The translations under genes and the position numbers were made by a program. Under the pieces are notes generated by a model, which was not told the origin of the DNA, did no database searches, and worked only from the letters and a program-made list of their open reading frames with translations. A stretch of DNA of 64,000 nucleotides, taken from Symbiodinium natans (Eukaryota; Sar; Dinophyceae; Suessiales; Symbiodiniaceae). The stretch spans positions 912,156-976,155 of the forward strand of contig CAJNDS010000380.1 in NCBI GenBank assembly GCA_905221605.1, given 5' to 3'. Each line of letters starts with the position of its first letter. Position 1 is the first letter of the stretch. Below are positions 39,326-48,973 of the stretch, one piece after another.

Positions 39326-39416
39326 GTGTCCAGAGAGAAGTTGCTGGCCAAGTGCTTTGTGAATCTGCTGGAGGCGGGCGTTGAAAAGCCGCATCGGTGT
39401 CAAACCCTTCTTGCAG
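39326..39416 (+). CDS. putative internal exon
   Basis: Follows TTTGCAGCAG. Reads VSREKLLAKCFVNLLEAGVE then KPHRCQTLLA. The right border TTGCAG|GC repeats the left border TTGCAG, consistent with a GC donor. Confidence 0.5.
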
Positions 39417-39419
39417 GCA

Positions 39420-39575
39420 TTGAACACGCGCACGCCCACGCGCGCACCCGCACCCTCACACACCCACCCATACACCCATACACCCCCACACAGCCACACG
39501 CCCACACACCCTCACCCCGTCCCCACACACACAGACATAGACACAAACACAGACACAGACACGGACACGGCGGGG
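39420..39575. repeat. CACA/CACCC simple repeat
   Basis: ACACAC, CACCC and CACGCG units over about 150 bp. Pro/His/Thr frames across it are artefacts. Confidence 0.85.
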
Positions 39576-39822
39576 ACGACCATGGGCGCAATTACAGGTT
39601 GTAGAGTCTTTGGGTGTCGTCTGTTTGGGGTCAAAGTATCGCCTCTTGGGACTGCTAGCACCATTGACTAGTTCATTCCGTCTGGGTTGATGGCTTTGTG
39701 TTTAGCGCGCAGCGTTTGGGGCGTAGGGTAGTTTAGTTTTGTAAACCCTCAAACCCTAAACCCCTAAACCCTAAACCCTAAACCCTAAACCCCCCCCTAA
39801 CGAAGCTATCTATAACCACCAG

Positions 39823-39899
39823 GCTGCAGACTCCAAGCTCTTGGGTGCCAGCGTCGCGCAGTTGCTGCCCTCCATCCAGGCGGGGCACAGCCGGCAAAG
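39823..39899 (+). CDS. putative internal exon
   Basis: Follows CCACCAG. Reads AADSKLLGASVAQLLPSIQA then GHSRQ, with GTCTCA donor. Helix-like. Confidence 0.5.
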
Positions 39900-39964
39900 G
39901 TCTCACCAGGGTTTGTGGGTTTAGGGTTTAGAGTTTAGGGTTTAGGGTTTAGGGTTGTGGTCTA

Positions 39965-40132
39965 GAGCAGGTCTGAACCGTAAGAGCAATGCTTCTTTTG
40001 GTTTTGGGGGATACTCCATAGAACGCAGGGCCGAGTCTATAGGATACAAGAAAGCACATCGTTGCGACCACGCCCGAATAAGCAAGGAAAGCCACGGGTG
40101 CCCGTTCAGCTGACACGAACGTCTCAAGCCCC
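39965..40132 (-). CDS. hypothetical membrane protein exon
   Basis: Minus frame reads ETFVSAERAPVAFLAYSGVV then ATMCFLVSYRLGPAFYGVSP. Residues about 10-30 form a likely membrane segment. Its last codons enter heptamer repeat. A strong minus-strand coding candidate. Confidence 0.5.
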
Positions 40133-40160
40133 ATTAGACACTAGTCGCCTAAACCCTCTT

Positions 40161-40277
40161 AGACTAGGACCCGGAGTAGGCCCTTATTCCCTTTTTTAGG
40201 GTTTAGGGTCCCTTAGACTCCCCTTTAAAACAACAAGGGCACCCGTGAAAAAACCTAGGTTACTCTTGGGTCTAGTA
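40161..40277. repeat. foldback element, family G
   Basis: GACTAGGACCCGGAGTAGG at the left and CCTAGGTTACTCTTGGGTCT at the right. Confidence 0.7.
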
Positions 40278-40452
40278 GAAGTATAGGGTTTAGGGTATCA
40301 GGCTTGGTTTCCCAACCGCACCTTCACGTCTCTATAGAGGTTTGAGATAGCGAGCAGGTGTTCTGGGCCGAGGAATTGCATCAAGAAGGCAGCACCCTTT
40401 TATAACCTTCATTCAAGCCACACTTGAGGTGCGGGTAGCATAGGATCCCATC

Positions 40453-40566
40453 ATGGAGCAGGACCAGCGTCAGCATGCTCAACCCTTTATGCTGGCCGAC
40501 GCCTCGGTGCCTCTAAGCATGCTCGAGGTGCTACGTTTCGCATATTCGGAGTTCCTGGAGTTGTGA
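40453..40566 (+). CDS. putative exon or short protein
   Basis: ATG start, 37 codons, reads MEQDQRQHAQPFMLADASVP then LSMLEVLRFAYSEFLEL, TGA at 40564. Immediately followed by heptamer repeat (GTTTAGGGC). Confidence 0.45.
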   Translation: MEQDQRQHAQPFMLADASVPLSMLEVLRFAYSEFLEL

Positions 40567-40584
40567 GGTGTTTAGGGCTTTGAG

Positions 40585-40676
40585 AGTCTCGGGGAAACAT
40601 GTTGTTGTTTTGCTGTTTGGCATGCCGCCGGTCTGTCTCCGGATGCCCAGGCTGCTTTGCAAGAGCAACTGCGCAG
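40585..40676 (+). CDS. putative internal exon
   Basis: Reads SLGETCCCFAVWHAAGLSPD then AQAALQEQLR, ending GCGCAG|GTGTGG. Confidence 0.45.
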
Positions 40677-40887
40677 GTGTGGCGGCCTCAGTTCTAAATG
40701 GCGGACAATCAAACTGCGCAATCCTACCTGAAAGACTGTTGAAGGTCTCCGGCTTCCATGTGTAGAAGTCTAAACCCTGAAAGCCTTAAAACCCCAAACT
40801 CAGGACAATTCCCCGAAAACAACCTCAACCCCTACAGCATCCCAGAGCTTTTAAAATGTATAGGGGTTTAGGTATAAGCCCGAAGGT

Positions 40888-40958
40888 TCCGCTCTCTTGA
40901 GGTGCGGGGAAGGTGGTGGACGGCCAGCGGAGCCCACTCCGGAATCAGCTCGGGCCAC
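40888..40958 (+). CDS. putative exon
   Basis: Reads RCGEGGGRPAEPTPESARAT before a GT. A second piece (PTQYAEDACLVTG) follows TTCTTACAG at 41070. The two could be consecutive exons. Confidence 0.35.
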
Positions 40959-41067
40959 GGGTTTTTCAGGGTGTGGGTGTTTCGGGGTTCGGGGTTTGAG
41001 GACTTCACGGCTTGTGTGTTCTAGGGCGGCTTCGGGATACTGGAGTCCGCGTAAATCTGTGTTGTTC

Positions 41068-41346
41068 TTACAGCCCACGCAATATGCAGAAGATGCGTGC
41101 TTGGTTACGGGGTTGAGGCTGTAGGACGGTAAGCGAGGGGGGAGCCGCGCTTTTTGTGTGATCGTCTGCTTTGCCGTCTTCTTTAGCTACTTTACAGTAA
41201 TACTCGTAAGACAGCATCGGCAGCCGAGAAAAAATAGCACAGATGAGCTGCGACCCTAGTTCCCAACGAAGCCGAAGCCCCCCAAAAGGCCCTAGAATGC
41301 CAACAGCTACAAGCCCGCACATATGTTCGCGTACAAGAGAGCCCAA
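41068..41346 (-). CDS. hypothetical protein or exon
   Basis: A 92-codon minus frame. Hydrophobic N-terminal half (CGLVAVGILGPFGGLRLRWE), then SYEYYCKVAKEDGKADDHTK. Low-complexity-free and outside repeats, hence plausible. No family recognised. Confidence 0.45.
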   Translation of the reverse strand: MGSLVREHMCGLVAVGILGPFGGLRLRWELGSQLICAIFSRLPMLSYEYYCKVAKEDGKADDHTKSAAPPSLTVLQPQPRNQARIFCILRGL

Positions 41347-41490
41347 ACGTTTACGGGTTTTGGAATTAAGGGCCTATAGACTATAGGCTTAGCCCCAAAC
41401 CTACACCCACAACCCCACAACCCCAAACCCTGAACCCTAAACCCTGAACCCTAAACTCTAAGCCCCAAGCCACAAGCCCCAAGCCCTCAG

Positions 41491-41597
41491 TTGCTTGAGG
41501 ATCCTGTCGTGGGCTCCCTCCGCGGTGCCCGAACTCGACAGCCTGTGCCACGTCAGCTCCCTCCAGGAGGCAACAAGCCCGGAATCTTGTTTCTTGG
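41491..41597 (+). CDS. putative internal exon
   Basis: Follows GCCCTCAG. Reads LLEDPVVGSLRGARTRQPVP then RQLPPGGNKPGILFL, then GTTTAGGG. Confidence 0.5.
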
Positions 41598-42138
41598 GTT
41601 TAGGGTTTGGGGTTTAGGGTTTGGGGTTTAGGGTTTGGGGTTTAGGGTTTAGGGGGGACAGGTTCAGGGTCCTCATGGCTAAGGACTCAGGGGCGCAGAT
41701 GCCTGGGAGGATCTAGCAAAACCCGATCAAGCTTAATACCTTACAGGGTTTAGGGTTTAGGGTTTAGGGTATGCGCAATAGTGATACGTCTGGGGATGGT
41801 GCTTAGGCTGCACTTAAGGTGTATAGGTGTGTCGGGGATGCAGGGTTTGAGTTGCAGGTTGCCTGGGGTTTAAGGTTTGTTGTGGGCTGAGGGTTTGGGG
41901 GATGAACCCTAAACCCCAAACCCTAAACCCTGAAGGTTTGGGATGAGTCCTTCTCAACACGGGTGTACCCCACCTCAACCCCCTCACGCCCCGCGCACAC
42001 CCCCCTAGATTCTATCAATCATTCTGGTCACGTTGGAGGTCCTAATACAGCCCCTTCACCCTTCCTTTGACAGTTTTGGGGTGCGCGCTGCCTAAACCCT
42101 AAACCCTAAGCCCGAAACCCTTTAAATTTTGTGCGCAG

Positions 42139-42190
42139 GTGACCCAGAGATGCAAAGCAGCCTGCCAGTCGTCGGGCACTCGGACGTTGG
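42139..42190 (+). CDS. putative internal exon, frame unclear
   Basis: Between GTGCGCAG and GTTTAGGG. Two frames are open and both are protein-like (VTQRCKAACQSSGTRTL or DPEMQSSLPVVGHSDV). Confidence 0.4.
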
Positions 42191-42279
42191 GTTTAGGGCT
42201 TAGGGGTTTAGGGTTTTTGGGGTTTACTTCTGGGTTTACTTCAGGGTTCAGGGATTAAGGGCGGATGTCTAAAAATCGG

Positions 42280-42328
42280 TGCTGCCAGCGCCTCTCGCAT
42301 TGTCGCCCAGAAGCCTCGCGGCGACTAA
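42280..42328 (+). CDS. putative last exon
   Basis: Reads GAASASRIVAQKPRGD and then TAA, leading into CCCTAAA repeat. Confidence 0.35.
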
Positions 42329-42696
42329 GCCCTAAACCCTGAGCCCTAAGCCCGAAAGCCCTGAGGGTTTGAAGAACCCTAAAATCTAAACCCAAAACGC
42401 CTTATAGGGTTCTAGGGTTTAGGGCCCAAGCCGAACCTAAACCACTATTGTAATAAGCCCCTAAAAGCCTAAGACCCTAACAGCTTCTACGCCTCAACCC
42501 CAAACCTCAAACCCTAAAGCCTTAACCCTAGACCTCCCCTAATCCTCCCCAAACCCTTGGACTCTTGAAGTTGCGAAGGCGCAGAGGGAAAGTGTGCGCC
42601 CCTAAGGCCAGAGAATGCCAACGGCTTGAGGTGCTGGCCCTGGATGTTTGAGGGTTTAGGGGTGTAGGGTTTTAGGGTTTAGGGTTAAGGGATAGT

Positions 42697-42703
42697 TTAG
42701 GGT

Positions 42704-42791
<88 letters not shown>

Positions 42792-42795
42792 GGTT
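42697..42795. repeat. TTGAGGG heptamer variant array
   Basis: About 14 uninterrupted TTGAGGG units between TTTAGGG stretches. Confidence 0.95.
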
Positions 42796-43162
42796 GGGGT
42801 TGTTGAGGGTCTGGGGTTTAGGGATGAGGGTTGCTGAGGGTCGGAGGGTGTGCAGGGTCTGAAGGGCTGAGTTCAGGGTCCCAGATGGGAAGGCATCTCA
42901 GCCTCGAGCTTCTGGGATAGTGGTTTTTTCTTTAAGGGTTTAGGGTTTGAGGCTTTGTTTTCGGGTCGGGTCAAGGGTTTAAGGGGTTTTAGGGTTTTTT
43001 GGGTTTAGGGTTTAGGGTTTAGAGTTTAGGGCTCGTGCAAGCAGGTGCCGGGTTTTAGATTTCGTGGAGCTAGATCAGAAAGCCGCCCTTTGCCCCAGAA
43101 GCATCCAGAAGTCCGGGGTCCAGGGCCCAGTGTCTTGCAGTACCGGTATAGAGTGCAACACG

Positions 43163-43277
43163 CTACTTGGAGGTTCACTGGTACTTGAAAGTAGGGGTTA
43201 TAAGTACCCGACAAAGGGTTATAAGTATAGTTGCCATACTTCTAACCCTACTTACAACTACCCATGAACCTCTAAGG
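43163..43277. repeat. foldback element, family A
   Basis: CTACTTGGAGGTTCACTGG at the left and CCCATGAACCTCTAAGG at the right. Confidence 0.8.
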
Positions 43278-43702
43278 AAAACGCTAAAAGCCAAACCCTG
43301 AAGCCTAAACCTGCGTTGCACGCCCGCACTTGTGGGGTGACTGCTTGGAGGGTTGTGGCATAAGTAAGGAGTACGCCTTCAAACTGCAACATTGTTTATG
43401 TAGGACTCAAGGAATATGCCTCAAGCGTGCTGTCCTGAGGAGAGGATTTCGCGCTCTGCTTTCTTGGGTTCGAGAGCATCGTTTTTGAGATATGTTTCAG
43501 AGGGTTTAAAGGGATCCTGAGCTCCAGGTTCTGTGGCCTAAGGCAGGGCTTGCATGGCTGCCCTTGATCCAACCCCGTAGCCTGGACCTTAAACCCTAAG
43601 CCCCAAACCCTAAGCCCTAAACCTTGAACCGTAAACCCTAAACCCGAAACCCGAAACCCTAAACCCTAAGGTTTGGAGTACTTAAGCCCAGACCCTGAGC
43701 AC

Positions 43703-43763
43703 CAGGCAAAGCCTCCGGAAGGTTTGCCGGGCCATCAAGGACCCACATGCCTTGTGGCCAACA
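43703..43763 (+). CDS. putative exon
   Basis: Reads RQSLRKVCRAIKDPHALWPT then TGA. Another open frame is Pro/Gly-rich. Confidence 0.35.
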
Positions 43764-44122
43764 TGAGTGTCTACCCCAAACCCCAGACCCGAAACCCTCA
43801 ACCCTAAACCCGAAGCCCGAAACCCGAAACCCTAAACCCTAAACCCAAACCCTAGACCCCAAAGCCTAAGGCCCTAAGCCTGATCTCTTATCCAGAAACC
43901 CCGCCTTGTCGCAGTGTCTCGTGCGTTTGGGTTGGTTGCCTCCAGATCTTCCGAAGAAGCTTAAATTGAGGGTTTCGGTGGGGGAGCCCATGGGAGCCCT
44001 AAGCCCTCAGGGGGATTCTGAACCTTAAGAGGTAAGAGAGGTTCTATTCCTCACATAGGCTGTTGCGGAAGTTCTGGGGGAGCAGCTCTTGTGAGCTTCG
44101 GGGGTCAGGAGCACTTTGAGCT

Positions 44123-44302
44123 TGATATTTCTCTTGGTTAGCATCTTCGAATGTATTCATCTGCGGTTTTCAATGCGCGAAACAGCTTGAGGGGGCCAAC
44201 GCGATGCAGGAATCGCACGTGCCCGCCGCGAAGCTGCGCAGCTCAGTCGGGCCCTTGCGGATCAATCGGCATGCCCTCAAAAGGCTTCGGATGGACCGTT
44301 AG
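44123..44302 (+). CDS. hypothetical protein or exon
   Basis: 58 codons without ATG start, reading NVFICGFQCAKQLEGANAMQ then ESHVPAAKLRSSVGPLRINR and a basic end, TAG at 44300. Followed 20 bp later by an AT-rich tract. The alternative frame 44151-44462 is extended by that tract. Confidence 0.4.
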
Positions 44303-44321
44303 CCATGAGGACTTCTTGTCG

Positions 44322-44323
44322 CG

Positions 44324-44355
<32 letters not shown>

Positions 44356-44411
44356 TATTTATTCAATTATTCATCTATTTATTTATTTATATTTATATTA
44401 TACATACATAT
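44322..44411. repeat. AT-rich (TA)n/(TTTAT)n tract
   Basis: Same composition as the tract that hosts the YR retrotransposon, without an element inside. Confidence 0.9.
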
Positions 44412-44592
44412 ATACGCTCAACGCCCCCGAAGTCAAGCCTCTCAACCATGATTAAGCCCTGAAAACATCTGCAAACCCCAAACCCTAAACCCTATCCCCT
44501 AGACCCTAACCCTCAACCATCTAAACAATCTAAACCCTGAACTGCCAAGCCATCTAAACCGTCTAAACCCTGAACCCCACCCCCTAAACCGA

Positions 44593-44706
44593 GCTGAGGC
44601 CCTTCTGGAAAGGCTTCAAGCCAGCGTCGCGCTGCGCGAGCTGGAGACAGATCTGGACCAACTGGAGGCAAAGCCTCCAGAGATCCCAATGCCTCTCAAG
44701 GACTAA
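44593..44706 (+). CDS. putative last exon, coiled-coil helix
   Basis: Reads AEALLERLQASVALRELETD then LDQLEAKPPEIPMPLKD and TAA. Heptad-like Leu spacing suggests a coiled coil. Preceded by CCCTAAA repeat. Confidence 0.55.
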   Translation, partial: AEALLERLQASVALRELETDLDQLEAKPPEIPMPLKD

Positions 44707-44879
44707 GTAGGGCTAGGGTTGAAGGCCTCACAACATCTCTAAACCCTAAACTTCTAAGCCTTACCTAAAGAAAATTCCTTAAATTAAAGTAGGGATCCTT
44801 TTGACGAATAAAGATATTTCCTTCCTCCACGGGCAACCCCAAAGTTTGCCCCACGTATGATCCCAGGCCCCCCCCACAG

Positions 44880-44963
44880 GTTAGCCATCCGCGTGACGCC
44901 TCGTCATTTTTGGCGCCTCGCATCTCCCTCGCCTTCCAAAAGTGCCGACAGTTACGAGGATGG
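44880..44963 (+). CDS. putative exon
   Basis: Follows CCCCACAG. Reads LAIRVTPRHFWRLASPSPSK then SADSYEDG. Confidence 0.45.
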
Positions 44964-45131
44964 AAACCCTAAACCCTCAACCCCCACCGACGCCACAGGA
45001 GGAAGAGAGGGGGGGGGGGGGGGTGGAGAGGGAATCCGAAAACCTTGACCCAAAGTTAGCGGACTAGCATTGGTTCACTCTGTATGCTTGCTTATACTTT
45101 TCTTTCTTACAGGTGCTCTGGGCATCCAGGC

Positions 45132-45220
45132 ACTATAGGTGTTGGAATAATTTCTAATAGTTTTCCCTCTATAAATATACTAGAAAAACCCCAAAACCCT
45201 ATTCTAATCATTAAGGCCCC
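45132..45220. repeat. foldback element, family F
   Basis: CTATAGGTGTTGGAATAATT at the left, CCTATTCTAATCATTAAGGCC at the right. A short ALGIQAL* island abuts it after TTCTTACAG. Confidence 0.65.
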
Positions 45221-45303
45221 GAAGCTTGTAGCCCTAAACCCTAAACCCTAAACCCGAACCCCTAGACATTACACACTGCAACTCGCGGCAATTTTTCTGC
45301 CAG

Positions 45304-45398
45304 GCGAGCATCCAAGCTGCTCGCAAGTCCTTGGGGTGTCTGCGGCGCAGCTCGCCTTGGAGAGTGGACTCACTGAGCCCCCAACTAGCCCGCGCAGG
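45304..45398 (+). CDS. putative internal exon
   Basis: Follows TTCTGCCAG. The best frame reads EHPSCSQVLGVSAAQLALES then GLTEPPTSPR. A second frame is also open. Followed by the longest perfect TTTAGGG array. Confidence 0.5.
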
Positions 45399-45399
45399 G

Positions 45400-45537
45400 T
45401 TTAGGGTTTAGGGTTTAGGGTTTAGGGTTTAGGGTTTAGGGTTTAGGGTTTAGGGTTTAGGGTTTAGGGTTTAGGGTTTAGGGTTTAGGGTTTAGGGTTT
45501 AGGGTTTAGGGTTTAGGGTTTAGGGTTTAGGGTTTAG
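45400..45537. repeat. perfect TTTAGGG array
   Basis: About 19-20 uninterrupted TTTAGGG units, then TTGGGG and TTTGGGG units. Confidence 0.98.
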
Positions 45538-45540
45538 TTG

Positions 45541-45672
45541 GGGTTTGGGGTTTGGTTGGGGTTTGGGGTTTGGGGTTTGGGGTTTGGGGTTTGGGGTTTG
45601 GGGTTTGGGGTTTAGGGTTTAGGGTTTAGGGTTTAGTTGGGGTTTGGGGTTTGGGGTTTGGGGTTTGGGGTT
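45541..45672. repeat. TTTGGGG arrays alternating with TTTAGGG
   Basis: Two TTTGGGG blocks separated by about four TTTAGGG units, with the same junction TTTAGTTGGGGTTTGG twice. Looks like a segmental duplication within the array. Confidence 0.95.
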
Positions 45673-45960
45673 TCGTCATTTCTAGGACTCTACCAGGTGT
45701 TCCCCAAAGGTTGAGGTAACCATGTTGAGGGGCCCCTTAAACTGTAAATTCCCGTTTTGGGAAGAACCCCCATGTAACCCTAAACCCTGAACCCCGAACC
45801 CTCAACCCTGAACCCTAAACCGTAAATAAACCCCACATTGGGACTTCGGGGCGGGGATGTAGTGTGGCCATGTGTAGCTGCGGGGTTTAGGGGTTTTCGT
45901 TTCAGGAGTTTATGATTTTAGGGCCCCAGGGACCATCTGATAACTGGGGTTTGCAGTGCA

Positions 45961-46076
45961 TACTTGGAGGTTCATGGGTACTTCTAAGTAGTGTTATATA
46001 AGTACCCTAAGTAGGATTCTAAGTCTTATCACCGTACTGTTCACCCTACTTATACCTACCCACGAACCTCCAAGTG
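45961..46076. repeat. foldback element, family A
   Basis: TACTTGGAGGTTCATGGGTA at the left and TACCCACGAACCTCCAAGTG at the right. Confidence 0.85.
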
Positions 46077-46084
46077 GGACCTAG

Positions 46085-46177
46085 GACAAGAGCGAGCCTC
46101 ACGACTGGCCTCCGAAGTCTCACCGAAAAGCCTTCGCAAGGCCTCCTTGAAGAGCCCCGGGTGTTCTGGTGCCGCAG
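46085..46177 (+). CDS. putative exon
   Basis: Reads ERASRLASEVSPKSLRKASL then KSPGCSGAA, ending CCGCAG|GTCTCG. The family A foldback ends 8 bp before it. Confidence 0.45.
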
Positions 46178-46378
46178 GTCTCGTCAATGTTCTCGTTTCG
46201 GGTTTCGGGTTTATAAGGTTTAGGGGCTCCCAAGATCAGATTCAACCCTAAGCCCCATCCACCCCCGGCCCATGCTCGTTTATCCACCTTCACCTACAGG
46301 GCGTGGGGTTTAGGGTTCACCCGGCGACCCAACGCCCAAGCAGGCTGAAACCCAAATTCAACAAGTCTTACGAACCCT

Positions 46379-46462
46379 GCTTGGAGGTTCATTGTAATTA
46401 TACTTACTAACCAGTTATAACTGTACTTATAACCCACTCATAAGTGCCATGAGCCTCCAAGT
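46379..46462. repeat. foldback element, family A (short)
   Basis: CTTGGAGGTTCATTGTA at the left and GCCATGAGCCTCCAAG at the right. It lies between repeat and the exon at 46490. Confidence 0.75.
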
Positions 46463-46489
46463 GAACCTTAGAACAACTCAGGTCCACAG

Positions 46490-46576
46490 GCGGGCGAAGT
46501 GGCCATGAAGTCCAGCAGGAACAAGGCTCGGCAAGAAGCTGTGGCAGAGCCGAAGGATGTGGAGGCTGGGACAGAG
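46490..46576 (+). CDS. putative exon, pairs with 46931
   Basis: CACAG|GCG...ACAGAG|GTTGGA. Reads EVAMKSSRNKARQEAVAEPK then DVEAGTE, phase 0. The next island starts in phase 0 with similar Ala/Glu/Lys-rich composition. Confidence 0.5.
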
Positions 46577-46930
46577 GTTGGAGATTTGCCCTGTTTCCCG
46601 ACACCCTAAACCCTAAACCCTAAACACTAAACCCCGGCCAACCTACTAATTTGCAGGGTTTGGACTGGACGGTAGGTTCAAGGCTGATGAAACTTTCGTG
46701 CGGCCCAAGGGCTGATGAATGAGCCTCGGTGATCCCCCCGTGGCCCTATGGTTGTGTGTCGCAACAAGATAGGGTTTAGGGCTTACGGTTTAGGAATTTT
46801 GTGTCCACCCACAGTCTAGCCAAGAAAGTTCATCTAAGGCTCATGACTGAAATCGGCACACGCAAAAACCGTGTTGTTGTCCTCCGCATTGGAAGCAGCG
46901 CAAGCATGCGTTTGCTGTGTCCTGATGCAG

Positions 46931-47032
46931 GTGCAAGTCGCGGTGCCCAGTGCAGGGCCAACTGCGCCTAGTGCGAAGCAGACGGTGGAGAAGCCAGAGG
47001 CGGAGAGCGACCCTTTGCGTAGGATGCGATGG
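46931..47032 (+). CDS. putative exon, pairs with 46490
   Basis: ATGCAG|GTG...GCGATGG|GTAGCT, 34 codons, phase 0. Reads VQVAVPSAGPTAPSAKQTVE then KPEAESDPLRRMRW. Confidence 0.5.
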
Positions 47033-47231
47033 GTAGCTCTAGGTTTAGGGCTTAGGGCTTAGGGTTTAGGGTTTAGGGTTTAGGGTTTAGGGTTTAGGGT
47101 TTAGGGTGTATGGGCTTATGGTTTAGGATGAACGGCATGCGCTCCGCACTCATGACCAGATTCCGCGGAGGAGATGCGCCCTAGATGGTTTGTTGTCCCA
47201 ATCCCTGGTGAACCCTAACCCCTACTAGGCG

Positions 47232-47328
47232 CAATATCGGGGTCGGAAGGATTACTGGTCATGTTCCCTTATGGTCTCTTTACAATTATACTATAATAAC
47301 CCCCAAAATCATGTTCGAATTCTTAAGA
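47232..47328. repeat. foldback element, family F
   Basis: CAATATCGGGGTCGGAAGG at the left. Core GTTCCCTTATGGTCTCTTTA and right-side CTATAATAACCCCCAAAATC are family-typical. Confidence 0.65.
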
Positions 47329-47481
47329 CGTAAGGCTCCTACAGTATGGCTTCACGTTCTTGAAGATGACCCCACCTGTAGGGCGTGAGGCTTTGGGTCC
47401 CACAGGAGTGTGCAAAGTGATGAATTAAGGCTACGGCGTGTGGACGTTTCTTTTTTTCGCATGGGCATGGGTTTATGACAG

Positions 47482-47526
47482 GCGGCCGTCGAGAAGAGGA
47501 CTCCGGCGAAGACTGCGATGGACTGA
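47482..47526 (+). CDS. putative last exon
   Basis: Follows TATGACAG. Reads AAVEKRTPAKTAMD then TGA. Confidence 0.4.
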   Translation, partial: AAVEKRTPAKTAMD

Positions 47527-47630
47527 GTAAAACAGGTTTGGGGTTTCGCAGGCTGAGGTTGCAAGAGGTCCGATTGAGGGTTTAAGGTTTTTGGGTTTGT
47601 GTGCATCGTTATCTGTAGTTCTTAGCAATT

Positions 47631-47825
47631 ATGCTTATAGACTTGCTCCAGGAGAGAGTGCCCTCATCCGACGTTTGCCCTTTTAAATGTCTGAGGAACT
47701 CGCCCCTTGAGCCCTATAAACCTAACCCTGGGCTGCATGAGGTGGTCATCAACTGCGCGAACGTTGGGACCGTCTATTCTGAAAGCATCTCGGTCAAGCT
47801 GGTGGTTTACGGCTTAAGAGTTTAG
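47631..47825 (+). CDS. hypothetical protein, 64 codons
   Basis: ATG start. MLIDLLQERVPSSDVCPFKC, then a Pro-rich middle and LHEVVINCANVGTVYSESIS. Good composition throughout and outside repeats. Confidence 0.5.
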   Translation: MLIDLLQERVPSSDVCPFKCLRNSPLEPYKPNPGLHEVVINCANVGTVYSESISVKLVVYGLRV

Positions 47826-48019
47826 AGCTCTCTTCCCAGAGATTCCTTCGATGCTTGCTTCTGAAGTCTTAAGCTCCAAACCCCATGCTGTGGCAAGGAA
47901 GCTGTAAGACCTGCAGAAGCCTTCTCCCTTATGCTGCGACAGACAGCCCTGAGCCCTGAACTTGTGCCTTGAGCCCTGGCCCAACCGCTCTCAATCCGAA
48001 AACGCTGGGAATCCCCCAA
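47822..48019 (-). CDS. hypothetical protein or exon
   Basis: A 65-codon minus frame with ATG. SSGLRAVCRSIREKASAGLT and a basic C-terminus. No family recognised. Confidence 0.35.
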   Translation of the reverse strand: MGDSQRFRIESGWARAQGTSSGLRAVCRSIREKASAGLTASLPQHGVWSLRLQKQASKESLGREL

Positions 48020-48137
48020 AGTTCAGCCTACATAGGCTTTTGAAGCCGCAAACCATACCTCGTGTGCGGGACCCTCTGCGTCCGATGATGCAACCTGGGC
48101 CCTAGACCCTAAAAGCTCCGGAGACTTGGATTGCCAG

Positions 48138-48203
48138 GCCGCCGACAGCTCTATGCCGAGAAGCTTCCCCCAAGCACGGAGACAGGCACTTTGGATACCT
48201 TGG
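48138..48203 (+). CDS. putative internal exon
   Basis: ATTGCCAG|GCC...CCTTGG|GTGTTC, 22 codons in phase 0, AADSSMPRSFPQARRQALWI then PW. A family B foldback starts 8 bp downstream. Confidence 0.5.
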
Positions 48204-48210
48204 GTGTTCG

Positions 48211-48312
48211 TTGGGATGTTCCCCCCTTATACTAGCAGTCCTTTCTAGGGATTGCAATAGGGGGTACTATAATCCCAACGAATGGCTGTTAGTGCAAGGG
48301 GGAACATCCCAA
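48211..48312. repeat. foldback element, family B
   Basis: TTGGGATGTTCCCCCCTTAT at the left and GCAAGGGGGAACATCCCAA at the right, a nearly perfect 18-bp terminal match. Confidence 0.85.
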
Positions 48313-48353
48313 GGTGAAGGGTTTTTAGTTCTGGGCAAGCCTCCAAAACCCTG

Positions 48354-48418
48354 AACCACTGGGTGGAGATGCATGACTACTTGAGCTGTTTTCGCGCGCT
48401 TACTTTCTTAGAGACGTG
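48354..48418 (+). CDS. putative internal exon
   Basis: Reads NHWVEMHDYLSCFRALTFLE then T, ending before GTAAGG. Confidence 0.45.
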
Positions 48419-48848
48419 GTAAGGCTTCCGAGGAGATACGGGGGATTTGGGATGGTAGGAGCCTGAGTTTCGAATATTTCACGGCATCTGTCTGAAGGCA
48501 GACGTTGAAATTTGTAGGTTGGATGACGTACATTCCGCCCCCCCAAACCGGAAACCCGAAACCTTAAACCACCAAGACCTCGTGAACCCTCAGCCCCAAA
48601 CTCTAGACCTCGCTGAGCCCTGAACCCTATAGACCCCAAACCCCGAACCCTATACCCCAGAAGTAACCCTAAACCCTAAGCCTAAACCCTAAAATCCTAA
48701 ATTTTAATCCGGAAACCCCCCCCCCCCCCCCGCCCCTACTCTCCCCTCCCGCAGGCCCATCCAAAAGAGGCTTCGACTGGGACGGCGTGAGGAGGTTGGC
48801 GTCCCAGCGGCCCCCCCTAGCGTCCCCGAGTGCGTGAGCCGGACACTC

Positions 48849-48967
48849 TACTTGGAGGTTCATGGTACTTATTGACCGATTATAACTGTACCTATTACTA
48901 CTTATAACCATATTAGGGCACTTAAGGGGCTTCTAAGTGGGTTATAAGTACAGTTATAACTGGTTAA
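48849..48967. repeat. foldback element, family A
   Basis: TACTTGGAGGTTCATGGTAC at the left. GTTATAAGTACAGTTATAAC and GGTTAAT remain at the right, the outer right end having been lost. Confidence 0.8.
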
Positions 48968-48973
48968 TCGGGT

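Noticed and set aside
45400-45672. True chromosome end
   Set aside because: The array is internal, with coding-like islands and foldbacks on both sides.
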